From Saccharomonospora viridis DSM 43017 (GTDB lineage: Bacteria > Actinomycetota > Actinomycetes > Mycobacteriales > Pseudonocardiaceae): DNA of 64,000 bases. Where the stretch lies: contig NC_013159.1 of the NCBI RefSeq assembly GCF_000023865.1, positions 1,142,001 through 1,206,000 of the forward strand, given 5' to 3'. Below the pieces are notes generated by a model. It ran no database searches, was not told where the DNA came from, and saw only the letters and a program-made list of their open reading frames with translations. This document shows positions 1 through 9,202 of the stretch, one piece after another; the stretch's first letter is position 1, and the number at the start of each line of letters is the position of its first letter. Position numbers and translations under genes: made by a program.

Positions 1-2
1 CG

Positions 3-2240
3 ACCGAGGCCGGTCCGGTGACCCACACCTACACCGAGAACGGCCAGTACCACGCGAAACTGTCGGTGACCGACCCCGGTGGGCTGTCCGGCAGCGCGAG
101 CGTGGTGATCACCGTGGGCAACACCGAGCCGACGGTGAAGCTGGAGACGCCGGTCAACGGTGGGTTCTTCGGTTTCGGTGACCTCGTGCCGTTCACGGTC
201 ACGGTGACCGACCCGGAGGACGGGGAGATCGACTGCTCCAAGGTCACGGTGGAGTACATCCTCGGCCACGACAACCACGGCCACCCGTTGTCGCGGGCGT
301 CCGGTTGTGAGGGGGTCATCGAGACCCCGGCCGACGAGGGCCACGGACTCGACGCCCACATCTTCGGTGTCATCGACGCGCGTTACACCGACAACGGTGG
401 GGCCGAGGGCGTGCCCGCGTTGACCGGTTCGGACCAGAACATCCTCCAGCCGAAGATCAAGCAGGCTGAGTTCTTCACCGAACTGGAAGGCGTCGAGGTC
501 GTCACGGCCTCCGGTGCCAGCGGTGGCAAGCGGGTTGGCTACATCGACGACGGTGACTGGATCAAGCTCGACCCGGTCAACCTGGTGGGGGTCGACAGCA
601 TCACCTACCGCGTGTCCTCCGGTGGCCCGGGCGGCACGATCGAGGCCCGTGCGGGCGCGTTGGACGGTCCCGTGGTGCACACGGTGGAGGTACCGAACAC
701 GGGTGGTTGGGACTCCTACACCGAGGTCGGCCCCGTGGAGGTCACCGATCCGGGTGGTACCCAGCCGTTGTATCTGGTGTTCCACGGTGAGGGTGATGGA
801 GGATTGTTCGACGTGGACGTCCTCCACGTCAACGGCGCCGGTGTTGCCCAGCCCGGCACTTCTCCGGCCGAATGTGAGCCGGCGGAGCCCGAGGAGGGTT
901 ACCGGATGCTGTTCGACGGCACCGCGGCCAGCCTGGAGAACTGGAATCAAGCCGGTCCCGGTTCCTTCGAGCTCGGTGACGACTGCACCATCAAGTCGGT
1001 CGGTGGCATGGGGCTGCTGTGGTACGACGAGCAGTTCGGTGCCTACAGCCTCAAGCTCGACTGGAAGATGGCCGGCGACGACAACTCCGGCGTGTTCGTC
1101 GGATTCCCGGACCCGGGCGACGATCCGTGGGTGGCGGTGAACGAGGGGTACGAGATCCAGATCGACCCCACCGACGATCCCGACAAGACCACGGGTGCCA
1201 TCTACGGCTTCCAGTCGGCGGACCTGGAGGCCCGGGACGCGGCGCTCAACCCGCCGGGGGAGTGGAACTCCTACGAGATCGTGGTCCGCGACCAGACGAT
1301 CCAGGTGTACCTCAACGACACCCTGATCAACGATTTCGTCAGCACCGACCCGAACCGGGATCTGACGCAGGGATTCGTGGGGCTGCAGAACCACGGTGAC
1401 GAGGACGAGGTCTGGTTCCGCAACGTCCAGATCCGCGACCTCGACACCACGGCCCCGGCCACCGAGGCGTCGTTCGCCGAACCCGGCGCGAACGGCTGGC
1501 ACAACGGCGAGGTCGGGGTCACCCTGACGGCCACGGACGAGGGTTCCGGGGTCGAACGCATCGAGTACAGCCTCGACGGTGGGGACTGGACCACCTACAC
1601 CGAGCCGGTCGTGATCAGTGGTGACGGCGAGCACACGATGCTGTACCGGGCGGTGGACAAGGCGGGCAACGTCGAGAACGACAAGGCCGTCACGATCAGG
1701 ATCGACGGCACCGCCCCGACGGTGATGATCGCCGGTGTCGCCGACGGCTTCGTCTACGGCGACGCCGAGGAGCTCACCATCAGCTGGGAAGCGCGGGACG
1801 GGACGTCCGGTGTGGAATCCGCGGCCGCGGAACTCGACGGTGAGGCCCTCGAGTCGGGCACCACGGTGCCGTTGTATCCGCTCGACCTCGGCGAGCACTC
1901 ACTCACCGTGAGCGCCACCGACAAGGCGGGCAACACCGCGGAGCACACGCTGACGTTCACCTCCACGACGTCGTTCGACGACGTGGCGTCCCTGATTCGG
2001 AGGTTCGCGGCGGAGGACAAACTCACCACGGCGGAGAAGGTGGTCCTGTCGGCGGAGTTGGCCCTGGCCAAACGCGCGAGCGAGGGTGGTCGGACGACAC
2101 CGGCTGTCGTGCTGATGCGGTTGTTCATCGGTATGGCCCAGCACGTGTCCGACGACGATGCCCGAGACACGCTCGTGCGAGACGGACGGGCGCTGCTCGG
2201 CCACATCGACGGAAGCGCACCGATACCCGTCGTTTCGTGA
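3..2240 (+). CDS. Secreted multidomain protein (PKD, CBM6-like, DUF1080, Ig-like, FIMAH-like), 5' partial
   Basis: The frame is open from the window edge, so the N-terminus lies upstream. In order the visible part shows the end of a PKD repeat (VTDPGGLSGSASVVITVG), a second Ig-like module, a CBM6-like beta-sandwich (about nt 450-850), and a DUF1080 / 3-keto-disaccharide-hydrolase-type LamG-like domain that begins MLFDGTAASLENW. Two Ig-like repeats of the VERIEYSLDGG...YRAVDKAGNVE type follow, then a helical C-terminus resembling the FIMAH domain. In actinomycetes this architecture is usual at the C-terminus of large exported ThuA or sugar-dehydrogenase-like proteins that bind or process carbohydrate. 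No sorting signal is visible at the C-terminus. A strong hairpin follows the stop, so it is probably transcribed separately from the operon downstream. Domain families are assigned by eye; the catalytic part, if any, is outside the window. Confidence 0.8.
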   Translation, partial: TEAGPVTHTYTENGQYHAKLSVTDPGGLSGSASVVITVGNTEPTVKLETPVNGGFFGFGDLVPFTVTVTDPEDGEIDCSKVTVEYILGHDNHGHPLSRASGCEGVIETPADEGHGLDAHIFGVIDARYTDNGGAEGVPALTGSDQNILQPKIKQAEFFTELEGVEVVTASGASGGKRVGYIDDGDWIKLDPVNLVGVDSITYRVSSGGPGGTIEARAGALDGPVVHTVEVPNTGGWDSYTEVGPVEVTDPGGTQPLYLVFHGEGDGGLFDVDVLHVNGAGVAQPGTSPAECEPAEPEEGYRMLFDGTAASLENWNQAGPGSFELGDDCTIKSVGGMGLLWYDEQFGAYSLKLDWKMAGDDNSGVFVGFPDPGDDPWVAVNEGYEIQIDPTDDPDKTTGAIYGFQSADLEARDAALNPPGEWNSYEIVVRDQTIQVYLNDTLINDFVSTDPNRDLTQGFVGLQNHGDEDEVWFRNVQIRDLDTTAPATEASFAEPGANGWHNGEVGVTLTATDEGSGVERIEYSLDGGDWTTYTEPVVISGDGEHTMLYRAVDKAGNVENDKAVTIRIDGTAPTVMIAGVADGFVYGDAEELTISWEARDGTSGVESAAAELDGEALESGTTVPLYPLDLGEHSLTVSATDKAGNTAEHTLTFTSTTSFDDVASLIRRFAAEDKLTTAEKVVLSAELALAKRASEGGRTTPAVVLMRLFIGMAQHVSDDDARDTLVRDGRALLGHIDGSAPIPVVS

Positions 2241-2244
2241 TCCC

Positions 2245-2287
2245 CTCCCGGGCGGGCGTCCGCGGCGCGGCGGCGCCCGCCCGGGAG
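2245..2287 (+). terminator. Strong hairpin, terminator-like
   Basis: A perfect 14-bp inverted repeat (2245-2258 with 2274-2287, arms CTCCCGGGCGGGCG and its complement) encloses a 15-nt loop. It starts five bases after the stop codon of the PKD/DUF1080 gene. No U-tract follows, which is common for actinobacterial terminators. It separates that gene from the operon starting at 2397. Confidence 0.7.
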
Positions 2288-2396
2288 TTCCCCATGTCCA
2301 GCGCGGAATCGACGAAGTGTCACCGAAAGCGGCGGGAACTTGGCGGTACGGGCCGCGCCGTGAAGGAAAACGAGTGAACCAAAGGGTTGATGGATC

Positions 2397-3545
2397 ATGG
2401 CGCCCACAGGGTTGTGGTTGATCGGTGCGCGGGGGTCGGTCGCCACCACGGCGATCACGGGACTGCTCGCGTTGCGGTCCGGGATCGTTCCCGGCGTCGG
2501 CTGTGTCAGTGCTCAACAGCAGTTCCGGAAGGTCCCGCTGCCCGAGTGGGACGAGATCCACGTCGGTGGCCATGACATCGTCGACACCCCGCTGGAGAAG
2601 AGGGCCGAACTGCTCGCCGAGTCCGGTGTGATCCCGCACCGGATCTTCGAAGCGGTGCGGCCCTCTCTGTCCGAAGTGGAGGACAACATCCGGCCGGGAT
2701 ACCATCCGGCCACCCATGCGGGCACCCAGTCCGACGCGGCCCGCACCCTCACCGACGACATCACCGCGTTCGCCCGCCGCAACGGACTGGCCAGAGTCGT
2801 GGTGATCAACGTGTCGTCCACCGAGCCCGTGTTCCCCGCTCTGCCCGAACACGGCAGCCTCGACACGTTAGAAGCGGCCATGGCGGTACCGGGGCGCACC
2901 GTGTTGCCGCCGAGTTCCGTCGCGGTCTACGCGGCGTTGCGGGCCGGATGTCCGTTCGTCGACTTCACCCCATCCACCGGGATCCGTCTCGCCGCGCTGC
3001 AGGAACTCGCGAAGAAACAGCGATTGCCGTACGCGGGTTCGGACGGCAAGACCGGGGAGACGCTCATGCGCAGCGCACTCGCGCCGATGTTCACCACGCG
3101 GGCGCTCGCGGTGCGGTCGTGGACGGGCACGAACCTGCTCGGCGGCGGTGACGGGAGGACCTTGGCCGACGCCGAGCACGCGAGCAGCAAGCTCCAGTCC
3201 AAGGGCCGGGGGCTGTCCACCCTGCTGGGCAGGGAGGTCACCGCACCCCTGCACATCGACAACGTGCCCGACCTCGGTGAACAGAAGATCGCTTGGGACC
3301 ACGTGTCGTTCGAGGGCTTCCTCGGCGTGCGGATGAGCCTGCAGTTCACGTGGACCGGCTACGACTCCTCGCTCGCCGCGCCGCTGGTGCTCGACCTGGC
3401 GCGGTTCACCGCGGCCGCGCACGCCGCGGGACACACCGGTCCGCTGGGCTCGTTGGCGTTCTTCTTCAAGGACCCGATGGGAACTGACGAACATCGGCTC
3501 GGCGAACAGTTCGCCAACCTCGTGTCGTGGGCGGAAACGCTATGA
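2397..3545 (+). CDS. Inositol-3-phosphate synthase-like protein, first gene of the ebo-type operon
   Basis: This 382-residue protein has an N-terminal Rossmann motif GARGSVA (residues 10-16) and the inositol-phosphate-synthase core around GSDGKTGET (214-222) and WTGTNLLGGGDG (242-253). Known family members isomerise glucose 6-phosphate to inositol 3-phosphate with NAD. Whether this one keeps that substrate is not shown. The ATG at 2397 follows AAAGGG at 2381-2386. The next gene starts inside its stop codon (ATGA at 3542), so the two are translationally coupled. In other ebo clusters a 3-dehydroquinate-synthase-like cyclase (EboD) sits here. I infer that this cyclase supplies the cyclitol or sugar-phosphate chemistry instead. 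Housekeeping inositol synthesis is an alternative, but the operon context argues against it. Confidence 0.82.
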   Translation: MAPTGLWLIGARGSVATTAITGLLALRSGIVPGVGCVSAQQQFRKVPLPEWDEIHVGGHDIVDTPLEKRAELLAESGVIPHRIFEAVRPSLSEVEDNIRPGYHPATHAGTQSDAARTLTDDITAFARRNGLARVVVINVSSTEPVFPALPEHGSLDTLEAAMAVPGRTVLPPSSVAVYAALRAGCPFVDFTPSTGIRLAALQELAKKQRLPYAGSDGKTGETLMRSALAPMFTTRALAVRSWTGTNLLGGGDGRTLADAEHASSKLQSKGRGLSTLLGREVTAPLHIDNVPDLGEQKIAWDHVSFEGFLGVRMSLQFTWTGYDSSLAAPLVLDLARFTAAAHAAGHTGPLGSLAFFFKDPMGTDEHRLGEQFANLVSWAETL

Positions 3546-4405
3546 AGGCCTACGTCGAACTCGTGCGAGCGCCCGCCGCCCTGACGGCCGTGGGGGACAC
3601 CGTGGCCGGTGGCGCGGCGGCCGGGACACCGCTGCGGGGCAGGCGGTTGTTGCTCCCCGCCGCGTCGGCGGCGTTCTACTGGGCGGGGATGGCGCTCAAC
3701 GACTGGGCCGACCGGGAACTGGATGCCGTGGAACGGCCGGAACGGCCCATCCCCTCGGGCCGGGTGAGCGCGGGCGCGGCGTTGGCCACCGGGAGCGCGC
3801 TCACCGCGGCCGGACTCGTACTCGCCCGACTCGGCGGAGGCAAGCGGGCATGGCGCACGGCCGTACCGTTGGCCGCCTGCGTGTGGGCCTACGACACGAC
3901 GTTGAAGGGCACCGCGTTCGGCCCGGTCGGCATGGCCGCGTGTCGGGCGCTGGACGTGCTGCTCGGCGCGGGTGGCCGGGAACGCGCCGCCTTGACCGCG
4001 GCGGGCGTGCTCGGCGTGCACACCCTCGGGGTCACCGCGTTGTCGGCGGGCGAGGTCCACGGCACCTCTCGTGGCACCGCGGGCGGTGCCCTCGCGGCGA
4101 CGGCGGTGTCGACCACGTTGGCGGCCCGGGGAACCGGTGGGACCCGCCGCGGTGGTCGATGGCGTCGTGCGTTCACGGCGGCGCTGGCCGGTGCCTATGC
4201 GAGCTCCGTGGGCGGCGCCCAGTACGCGGCGCTGCGGGAGCCGTCGGCTCGGCACGCACGCCAGGCCACGAAGGCCGGTATCCACGGCATGGTCCCACTG
4301 CAGGCCACCGTCGCGGCACGACACGGCGCCGTGCGTTCCGCGGCGTTTCTGGTGACGGTCCTCCCATTGGCCCGGCGACTGGCAAGGAAGGTGAGCCCGA
4401 CGTGA
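3542..4405 (+). CDS. eboC: UbiA-like prenyltransferase-family membrane protein EboC
   Basis: A 287-residue hydrophobic protein with the UbiA first Asp-rich motif, N53-D54-x2-D57-x3-D61, followed by ERPIPSG (67-73). A second conserved region lies around the AYDTTLKGT stretch. UbiA enzymes transfer prenyl groups from prenyl diphosphates inside the membrane, using Mg bound to two Asp motifs. EboC proteins form a separate branch found in ebo clusters, where the cluster has been tied to moving a metabolite precursor to the periplasm in cyanobacteria. The second Asp motif looks weaker than in classical UbiA, so catalysis is not certain. The start ATG overlaps the upstream stop and the downstream GTG overlaps this stop (GTGA). 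The high Ala/Gly/Val content agrees with several membrane helices. Confidence 0.83.
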   Translation: MKAYVELVRAPAALTAVGDTVAGGAAAGTPLRGRRLLLPAASAAFYWAGMALNDWADRELDAVERPERPIPSGRVSAGAALATGSALTAAGLVLARLGGGKRAWRTAVPLAACVWAYDTTLKGTAFGPVGMAACRALDVLLGAGGRERAALTAAGVLGVHTLGVTALSAGEVHGTSRGTAGGALAATAVSTTLAARGTGGTRRGGRWRRAFTAALAGAYASSVGGAQYAALREPSARHARQATKAGIHGMVPLQATVAARHGAVRSAAFLVTVLPLARRLARKVSPT

Positions 4406-5844
4406 GCGCTTTGCGATTCGGTTACGGCACCAACGGTTTCGCCAACCACCGGCTCGACGACGCCCTGGCCGTCATCGCCGATCTCGGTTACTCGGGAGTG
4501 GCGTTGACGTTGGATCACGCGCATCTGGACCCGTTCGCCGACGACGTGGCGGCACAGACCCGTCGTGTCGCGGCGCGACTGTCCGAATTGGGGCTCGGCG
4601 TCGTGGTGGAGACCGGCGCGCGTTTCCTGCTCGACCCGTGGCGCAAGCATCAGCCGACCCTGTTGTCCGACGAGTCCGGACCCCGGGTGGACTTCCTGCG
4701 TCGGGCCGCTGAGATCGCCGCGGACCTGGGGGCGGAGTGCGTGTCGTTCTGGTCGGGTGTGGCGCCGTCGCAGCTCGACGACGGGACCGCGTGGCGACGT
4801 CTGCTCGACGGGGTGGCCGCCGTGCTGGACGGGACGGAGGGCACCCGGATGCGCTTCGCGTTGGAGCCCGAACCCGGCCACTACGTGCAGCACCTCGATC
4901 AGGCGCTGCGCCTGCGGAAGGAACTGGGCAACCCGGAACGGCTGGGGATCACGCTCGACGTCGGCCATTGTGTCGCCGTGGAACCGGTCAGCGCGGCCGA
5001 ATGCGTACGCAAGGCCGGGGACCTGCTGTTCAACGTGCAATTGGACGACATGCGGCCCGGCGTGCACGAGCATCTGGAGTTCGGCGAGGGGGAGTTGGAC
5101 CTCGCCGAGACGTTGGGAGCGCTGGCGGAGGTCGGCTACACGGGGTTGGCCTCGGTGGAGCTGCCCCGGCACAGCCACGCCGCACCCGATGTCGCCCGAC
5201 GTGCCAAGGCGGCCCTGACCGCGGCCGAGTGGGTGGTCGATGCGGAAGCGGCCGTTCGGACGGACCCCACCCGGATCCGGACGTTGTTCCCGGCCGTGGG
5301 TCGCAAGGTCGGTCGGGGACCCGTGCGGCCAAAGGTCGATGCCGACGGATTCGTGTACGGCACCGTGGACGACCGTGCCCGGGGCAGGCTGCTGGCGGCG
5401 CTGGCGTCGGCGTTGGACGTCGATCCGTTGGTCGAGGAGGTCGAGCAGCTGTACCGCTACGGCGACGGCGCGGAGCGGCGCGGTGTCCTGCGCAACCTGC
5501 ACCTGCTGCCGACCGACGACGCACGAGTGGTCGAACTCGGGGTGCGGTTGGTGACCGATGCCCTCCGCGCCAACGACACCGGACTCGTGGCGGCCGCACT
5601 CGGGCCGTTCGCGGCCGATGAGCTCGACGACCACAACTGGCGACACGGTGTGCTCAAGTGCCTGTTCACCGGGGTTCCGACGGCGGCGGTGGCCGGTTTG
5701 GCCCGCCGCTGTGACGCCGAACTGCAACGCATGGTCGGTGACTACGTCGCCGAGAGGAAGGCCGCGGGCCGCACCGTGCCCGCCGACGCCGAGGCGATTC
5801 TCGCGCTCGGCCCCGTCACACGCGAGGAGGAGGCCGCCCGATGA
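4402..5844 (+). CDS. Xylose-isomerase-like TIM barrel fused to an EboA domain
   Basis: This is a 480-residue two-domain protein. Residues 1 to about 275 are a xylose-isomerase-like TIM barrel with the expected divalent-metal ligands E155 (LEPEPGH), D186 (LDVGHC) and E253 (SVELPRH). After a linker, residues of about 320-455 match the helical EboA family, including NWRHGVLKCLFTG (412-424). EboA is normally a separate small protein of unknown chemistry encoded in ebo clusters. Here it is joined to the isomerase-like barrel, which suggests the two act in one complex. The GTG start at 4402 overlaps the stop of eboC, and a longer upstream extension in this frame would run through eboC and is rejected. 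The stop overlaps the next start (ATGA). I am confident of both domains, less so of substrate. Confidence 0.85.
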   Translation: MSALRFGYGTNGFANHRLDDALAVIADLGYSGVALTLDHAHLDPFADDVAAQTRRVAARLSELGLGVVVETGARFLLDPWRKHQPTLLSDESGPRVDFLRRAAEIAADLGAECVSFWSGVAPSQLDDGTAWRRLLDGVAAVLDGTEGTRMRFALEPEPGHYVQHLDQALRLRKELGNPERLGITLDVGHCVAVEPVSAAECVRKAGDLLFNVQLDDMRPGVHEHLEFGEGELDLAETLGALAEVGYTGLASVELPRHSHAAPDVARRAKAALTAAEWVVDAEAAVRTDPTRIRTLFPAVGRKVGRGPVRPKVDADGFVYGTVDDRARGRLLAALASALDVDPLVEEVEQLYRYGDGAERRGVLRNLHLLPTDDARVVELGVRLVTDALRANDTGLVAAALGPFAADELDDHNWRHGVLKCLFTGVPTAAVAGLARRCDAELQRMVGDYVAERKAAGRTVPADAEAILALGPVTREEEAAR

Positions 5845-6704
5845 GGATTTTCGACCCGCACATCCACATGACGTCGCGCACCACCATCGACTATGAGGAG
5901 ATGTACGCCGTCGGCGTCCGCGCCGTCGTGGAACCGGCGTTCTGGCTCGGACAGCCCCGCACGAACGTCGGCTCGTTCACCGACTACTTCGACGGACTCA
6001 TCGGTTGGGAGCGGTTCCGTGCGTCGCAGTTCGGCATCCGCCACCACTGCACGATCGCGTTGAACCCGAAGGAGGCCAACGACCCGCGCTGTGTCGACGT
6101 GCTCGACGTCCTGCCCCGTTACCTCGCCAAGGACGGTGTCGTGGCCGTCGGGGAGGTGGGTTACGACTCGATGACCGAGGCCGAGGAGAAGGCGTTCACC
6201 CACCAACTGGGGCTCGCGATCGAGCACGAGCTCCCCGTGCTGGTGCACACACCGCATCGCGACAAGCTGGAGGGCACCAAACGCACGCTCGACGTCGTGC
6301 GCGAGTCCGGTATCGACCCGTCCCTGGTGGTGGTGGACCACCTCAACGAGGTCACCGTCGGGCTCGTGGCCGAATCCGGTTGCTGGATGGGCTTTTCCAT
6401 CTACCCCGACACGAAGATGGACGAGCACCGCATGGTGGCGATCCTCAAGGAGTACGGCACCGAACGGATGCTGGTGAACTCCGCCGCCGACTGGGGTCGT
6501 TCGGACCCGCTCAAGACCTACCGCACGGGCAAGGCGATGCTGGAGGCGGGTTTCTCCGAATCCGATGTGGACAAGGTTTTGTGGGAGAACCCCGTGGAGT
6601 TCTACGGGCAGAGCGGCAAATTGATACTCGACCCGCTGCCGGAATCCACGCCGAACGCGGAGACCTTCGAGGGCAATTCGGTGCTACGCGGCGCGAGGAA
6701 GTGA
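5841..6704 (+). CDS. eboB: TatD-like metal-dependent hydrolase EboB
   Basis: A 287-residue amidohydrolase-fold protein of the TatD type. The metal site is visible as D5-P-H7-I-H9, E105 (VGEVGYD), H136 (VLVHTPH), H167 (VDHLNE) and D217 (NSAADWG). It corresponds to EboB, the predicted hydrolase that accompanies EboA and EboC in ebo clusters. Classical TatD enzymes are 3'-5' exonucleases, whereas cluster context here argues for hydrolysis of a small molecule. It is translationally coupled to the gene before (ATGA) and three bases separate it from eboE. It is probably cytoplasmic, as no signal peptide is seen. Confidence 0.85.
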   Translation: MRIFDPHIHMTSRTTIDYEEMYAVGVRAVVEPAFWLGQPRTNVGSFTDYFDGLIGWERFRASQFGIRHHCTIALNPKEANDPRCVDVLDVLPRYLAKDGVVAVGEVGYDSMTEAEEKAFTHQLGLAIEHELPVLVHTPHRDKLEGTKRTLDVVRESGIDPSLVVVDHLNEVTVGLVAESGCWMGFSIYPDTKMDEHRMVAILKEYGTERMLVNSAADWGRSDPLKTYRTGKAMLEAGFSESDVDKVLWENPVEFYGQSGKLILDPLPESTPNAETFEGNSVLRGARK

Positions 6705-6707
6705 ATC

Positions 6708-7805
6708 GTGCTCTCGTACTGTACGAACGTCCACCCCGCCGAGGACCTCGACGGCATCGTCGAGCAACTCGACACCTACGCGACCCCCGTTCGGGAGGCA
6801 CTCGGCGTCGACGTCCTGGGAGTGGGCCTGTGGCTGGCCGCCGAGGTGGCCTCCGCGCTCGCCTCCGATCCCGCGGCCCGGGCCCGACTGGCCGGTGAGT
6901 TGAAGGCCAGGGGCTTGGGGGTGCAGACGTTGAACGCCTTCCCCTACGGCGGTTTCCACGACACCGTGGTCAAACACTCGGTGTACCTGCCGACGTGGAC
7001 CGATCCGCGTCGGGCGCGCTACACCCGCGACTGCCTGACGGTGCTGGCCGACCTGCTGCACGAGGACGCCGACTACGGCAGCATCTCGACCTTGCCGTTG
7101 GCGTGGCGAAAGCCGTGGGACGCGGCCGAGGACGATCGCGCCACGGCGATGTTCGCCGAGGTGACCGAGCATGCCCGCGCAGTGTCGCGGCGGCTGGGTA
7201 AACCCCTGCGGCTGGCGGTGGAACCGGAACCCGGATGCGTGCTCGACACCGTCGCCGACGCCGTGTCGTGGCTGTCCGGCCGGGTCGACCCCGAATACGT
7301 GGGCCTCTGCCTGGACACCTGCCATCTGGCCGTGTCGTTCGCGGAGCCGGCTGAGGAGGTCCGGCGGATCCACGAGGCCGGACTCGAGGTGGTGAAGGTG
7401 CAGGCGTCGGCGGCGCTTCATGTCGACGACCCCGCCGACCCCACGGCCCGGGCGGCGCTCGCCGAATTCGTCGAACCACGCTACCTGCACCAGGTGCGGG
7501 AGCGTTCGGCCTCCGGTGAGGTGCTCGCCGCCGACGATCTCGACCTGGCTTTGGAGGAGCTGCCGGCGGAAGGACCGTGGCGCGTGCATTTCCACGTGCC
7601 CCTGCACGCGCAACCCACGCCACCGTTGCGGTCCACCACCGACGTGCTGACGGACGCGATCACCGCGTTGACCGCCGAGCGTCAGGCGCCGCACATCGAG
7701 GTCGAGACCTACACCTGGTCGGTCCTCCCACACGCCTCCCAGGTCGATCTGGCCGCCGGGATCGCCGACGAACTGCGCTGGGCACGTATGGAGGTAGCCG
7801 CATGA
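6708..7805 (+). CDS. eboE: Metabolite traffic protein EboE, xylose-isomerase-like TIM barrel
   Basis: The 365-residue protein opens MLSYCTNVHPAEDL, typical of EboE, and includes the family stretch NAFPYGGFH (77-84). Metal ligands of the xylose-isomerase-like barrel are seen at E172 (VEPEPG) and D203 (CLDTCHL). EboE is a conserved ebo protein of unknown substrate. Start GTG is chosen three bases after the eboB stop, which preserves operon spacing and matches the family N-terminus. The downstream ATG of the phosphodiesterase overlaps its stop (ATGA). The C-terminal part around residues 270-340 is the EboE-specific extension rather than a general isomerase feature. Confidence 0.85.
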   Translation: MLSYCTNVHPAEDLDGIVEQLDTYATPVREALGVDVLGVGLWLAAEVASALASDPAARARLAGELKARGLGVQTLNAFPYGGFHDTVVKHSVYLPTWTDPRRARYTRDCLTVLADLLHEDADYGSISTLPLAWRKPWDAAEDDRATAMFAEVTEHARAVSRRLGKPLRLAVEPEPGCVLDTVADAVSWLSGRVDPEYVGLCLDTCHLAVSFAEPAEEVRRIHEAGLEVVKVQASAALHVDDPADPTARAALAEFVEPRYLHQVRERSASGEVLAADDLDLALEELPAEGPWRVHFHVPLHAQPTPPLRSTTDVLTDAITALTAERQAPHIEVETYTWSVLPHASQVDLAAGIADELRWARMEVAA

Positions 7806-9202
7806 GGAAACTGCTGGTGCTCGACGTCGTGGGCCTGACCCCCGCGCTGCTTCGGTACATGCCGAACCTGTCGCGGATCGCCGGCCGGGGGTGGAAGGCC
7901 GAACTCGGCACGGTGTTGCCCGCCGTCACCTGTAGCGCGCAGTCGACGTTCCTCACCGGGACGCTGCCCGCCGAGCACGGCATCGTCGGCAACGGCTGGT
8001 ACTTCCGCGATCTCGGGGAGATCTACCTGTGGCGGCAGCACAACAAACTCGTGCAACGGCCGAAGGTCTGGGAGATCGCTCGCGCGGCGCGTCCCGACTA
8101 CACCGCCGCGAACGTGTGCTGGTGGTACGCGATGGGGATGACCACCGACATCACGGTCACCCCTCGCCCCATCTATCACGCCGACGGCCGTAAGTCGCCG
8201 GACTGCTACGTGCGCCCGCCGCATCTGCACGACGCGCTCACCGCAGAGCTCGGGGAGTTCCCACTGTTCCAGTACTGGGGTCCCACGGCGTCCATCGTGT
8301 CGTCGAAGTGGATCGTGGGTGCCGTGCGGCGGATCCTGCGCACCGACAACCCCGACCTGTTGCTGGCGTACGTGCCGCATCTCGACTACGACCTGCAACG
8401 GTACGGCCCCGATTCGCCGCAGGCGGCCAAGGCTGCCAGGGAGGTCGACGCCGCGTTGGCGCCGTTGTTGCACGACGCCGAGAGCGCGGGCTCCACGGTG
8501 GTGGTCCTGTCGGAGTACGGCATCACACCCGTGGACACACCGGTGGACATCAACCGCGCGTTGCGTCGAGAGGGACTGTTGGAGGTCTACACCCAGGACG
8601 GGATGGAGTACCTGGACCCGTGGACCTCACGGGCGTTCGCCGTGGCCGATCACCAGGTCGCCCACGTCTACGTCGCCGACGAGAAGGACCTGGCGAGAGT
8701 CCGCAAGATCGTCGAGAACCTCACCGGGGTGGACGAGGTCCTGGACCGCGAGGCCCAGGCCCGCTACGGGCTCGACCACGAGCGGGCGGGGGAGTTCGTG
8801 GCGGTGGCCGAACCCCGCGCCTGGTTCACCTACTACTACTGGCTGGACGACGATTACGCGCCGGATTACGCGCGAGGGGTGGAGATCCATCGCAAACCCG
8901 GCTATGACCCGGCGGAATTGTTCTTCGACCCCACCGACTCGCTGGCCAAGGTGAAAGCGGGGCTGAACCTGGTGCGTAAGAAGGTCGGGCTGCGCTACGC
9001 CATGAACGTGGTGCCCACCGATCCGAGGTGGGTGCGCGGCTCGCACGGCCGATTGCCCGATTCCCCGGAACACGGTCCCGTTCTGCTCTGCTCCGACCCG
9101 GCTGTTCCCTCCACTGTGGAGTCAAGGGGACGTATCGAGGCCACCGAGGTTCGTGATCTTCTACTGAAACTGCAAGGAATCGACGAAGGAGCTCGACGAT
9201 GA
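7802..9202 (+). CDS. Alkaline-phosphatase-superfamily nucleotide pyrophosphatase/phosphodiesterase, EboF-like
   Basis: A 466-residue enzyme of the type I nucleotide pyrophosphatase/phosphodiesterase group. D8 (LVLDVVGL) and T43 ([15 protein letters not shown]) are the expected first metal ligand and nucleophile. [10 protein letters not shown] follows at 58-67, and a second metal set lies around [13 protein letters not shown] and LSEYGI. Members cleave phosphodiester or pyrophosphate bonds of nucleotides or activated alcohols. In ebo clusters an enzyme of this kind could release a phosphoryl group from a transported precursor. The ATG at 7802 overlaps the eboE stop, and a longer reading upstream would overlap eboE and is rejected. 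No signal peptide is visible, so it appears cytoplasmic. EboF assignment rests on position and family. Confidence 0.82.
   Translation: MRKLLVLDVVGLTPALLRYMPNLSRIAGRGWKAELGTVLPAVTCSAQSTFLTGTLPAEHGIVGNGWYFRDLGEIYLWRQHNKLVQRPKVWEIARAARPDYTAANVCWWYAMGMTTDITVTPRPIYHADGRKSPDCYVRPPHLHDALTAELGEFPLFQYWGPTASIVSSKWIVGAVRRILRTDNPDLLLAYVPHLDYDLQRYGPDSPQAAKAAREVDAALAPLLHDAESAGSTVVVLSEYGITPVDTPVDINRALRREGLLEVYTQDGMEYLDPWTSRAFAVADHQVAHVYVADEKDLARVRKIVENLTGVDEVLDREAQARYGLDHERAGEFVAVAEPRAWFTYYYWLDDDYAPDYARGVEIHRKPGYDPAELFFDPTDSLAKVKAGLNLVRKKVGLRYAMNVVPTDPRWVRGSHGRLPDSPEHGPVLLCSDPAVPSTVESRGRIEATEVRDLLLKLQGIDEGARR

Noticed and set aside
3850-4401. An N-terminal extension of the TIM barrel-EboA fusion
   Set aside because: It overlaps eboC in another frame, and the GTG at 4402 gives a proper barrel N-terminus.
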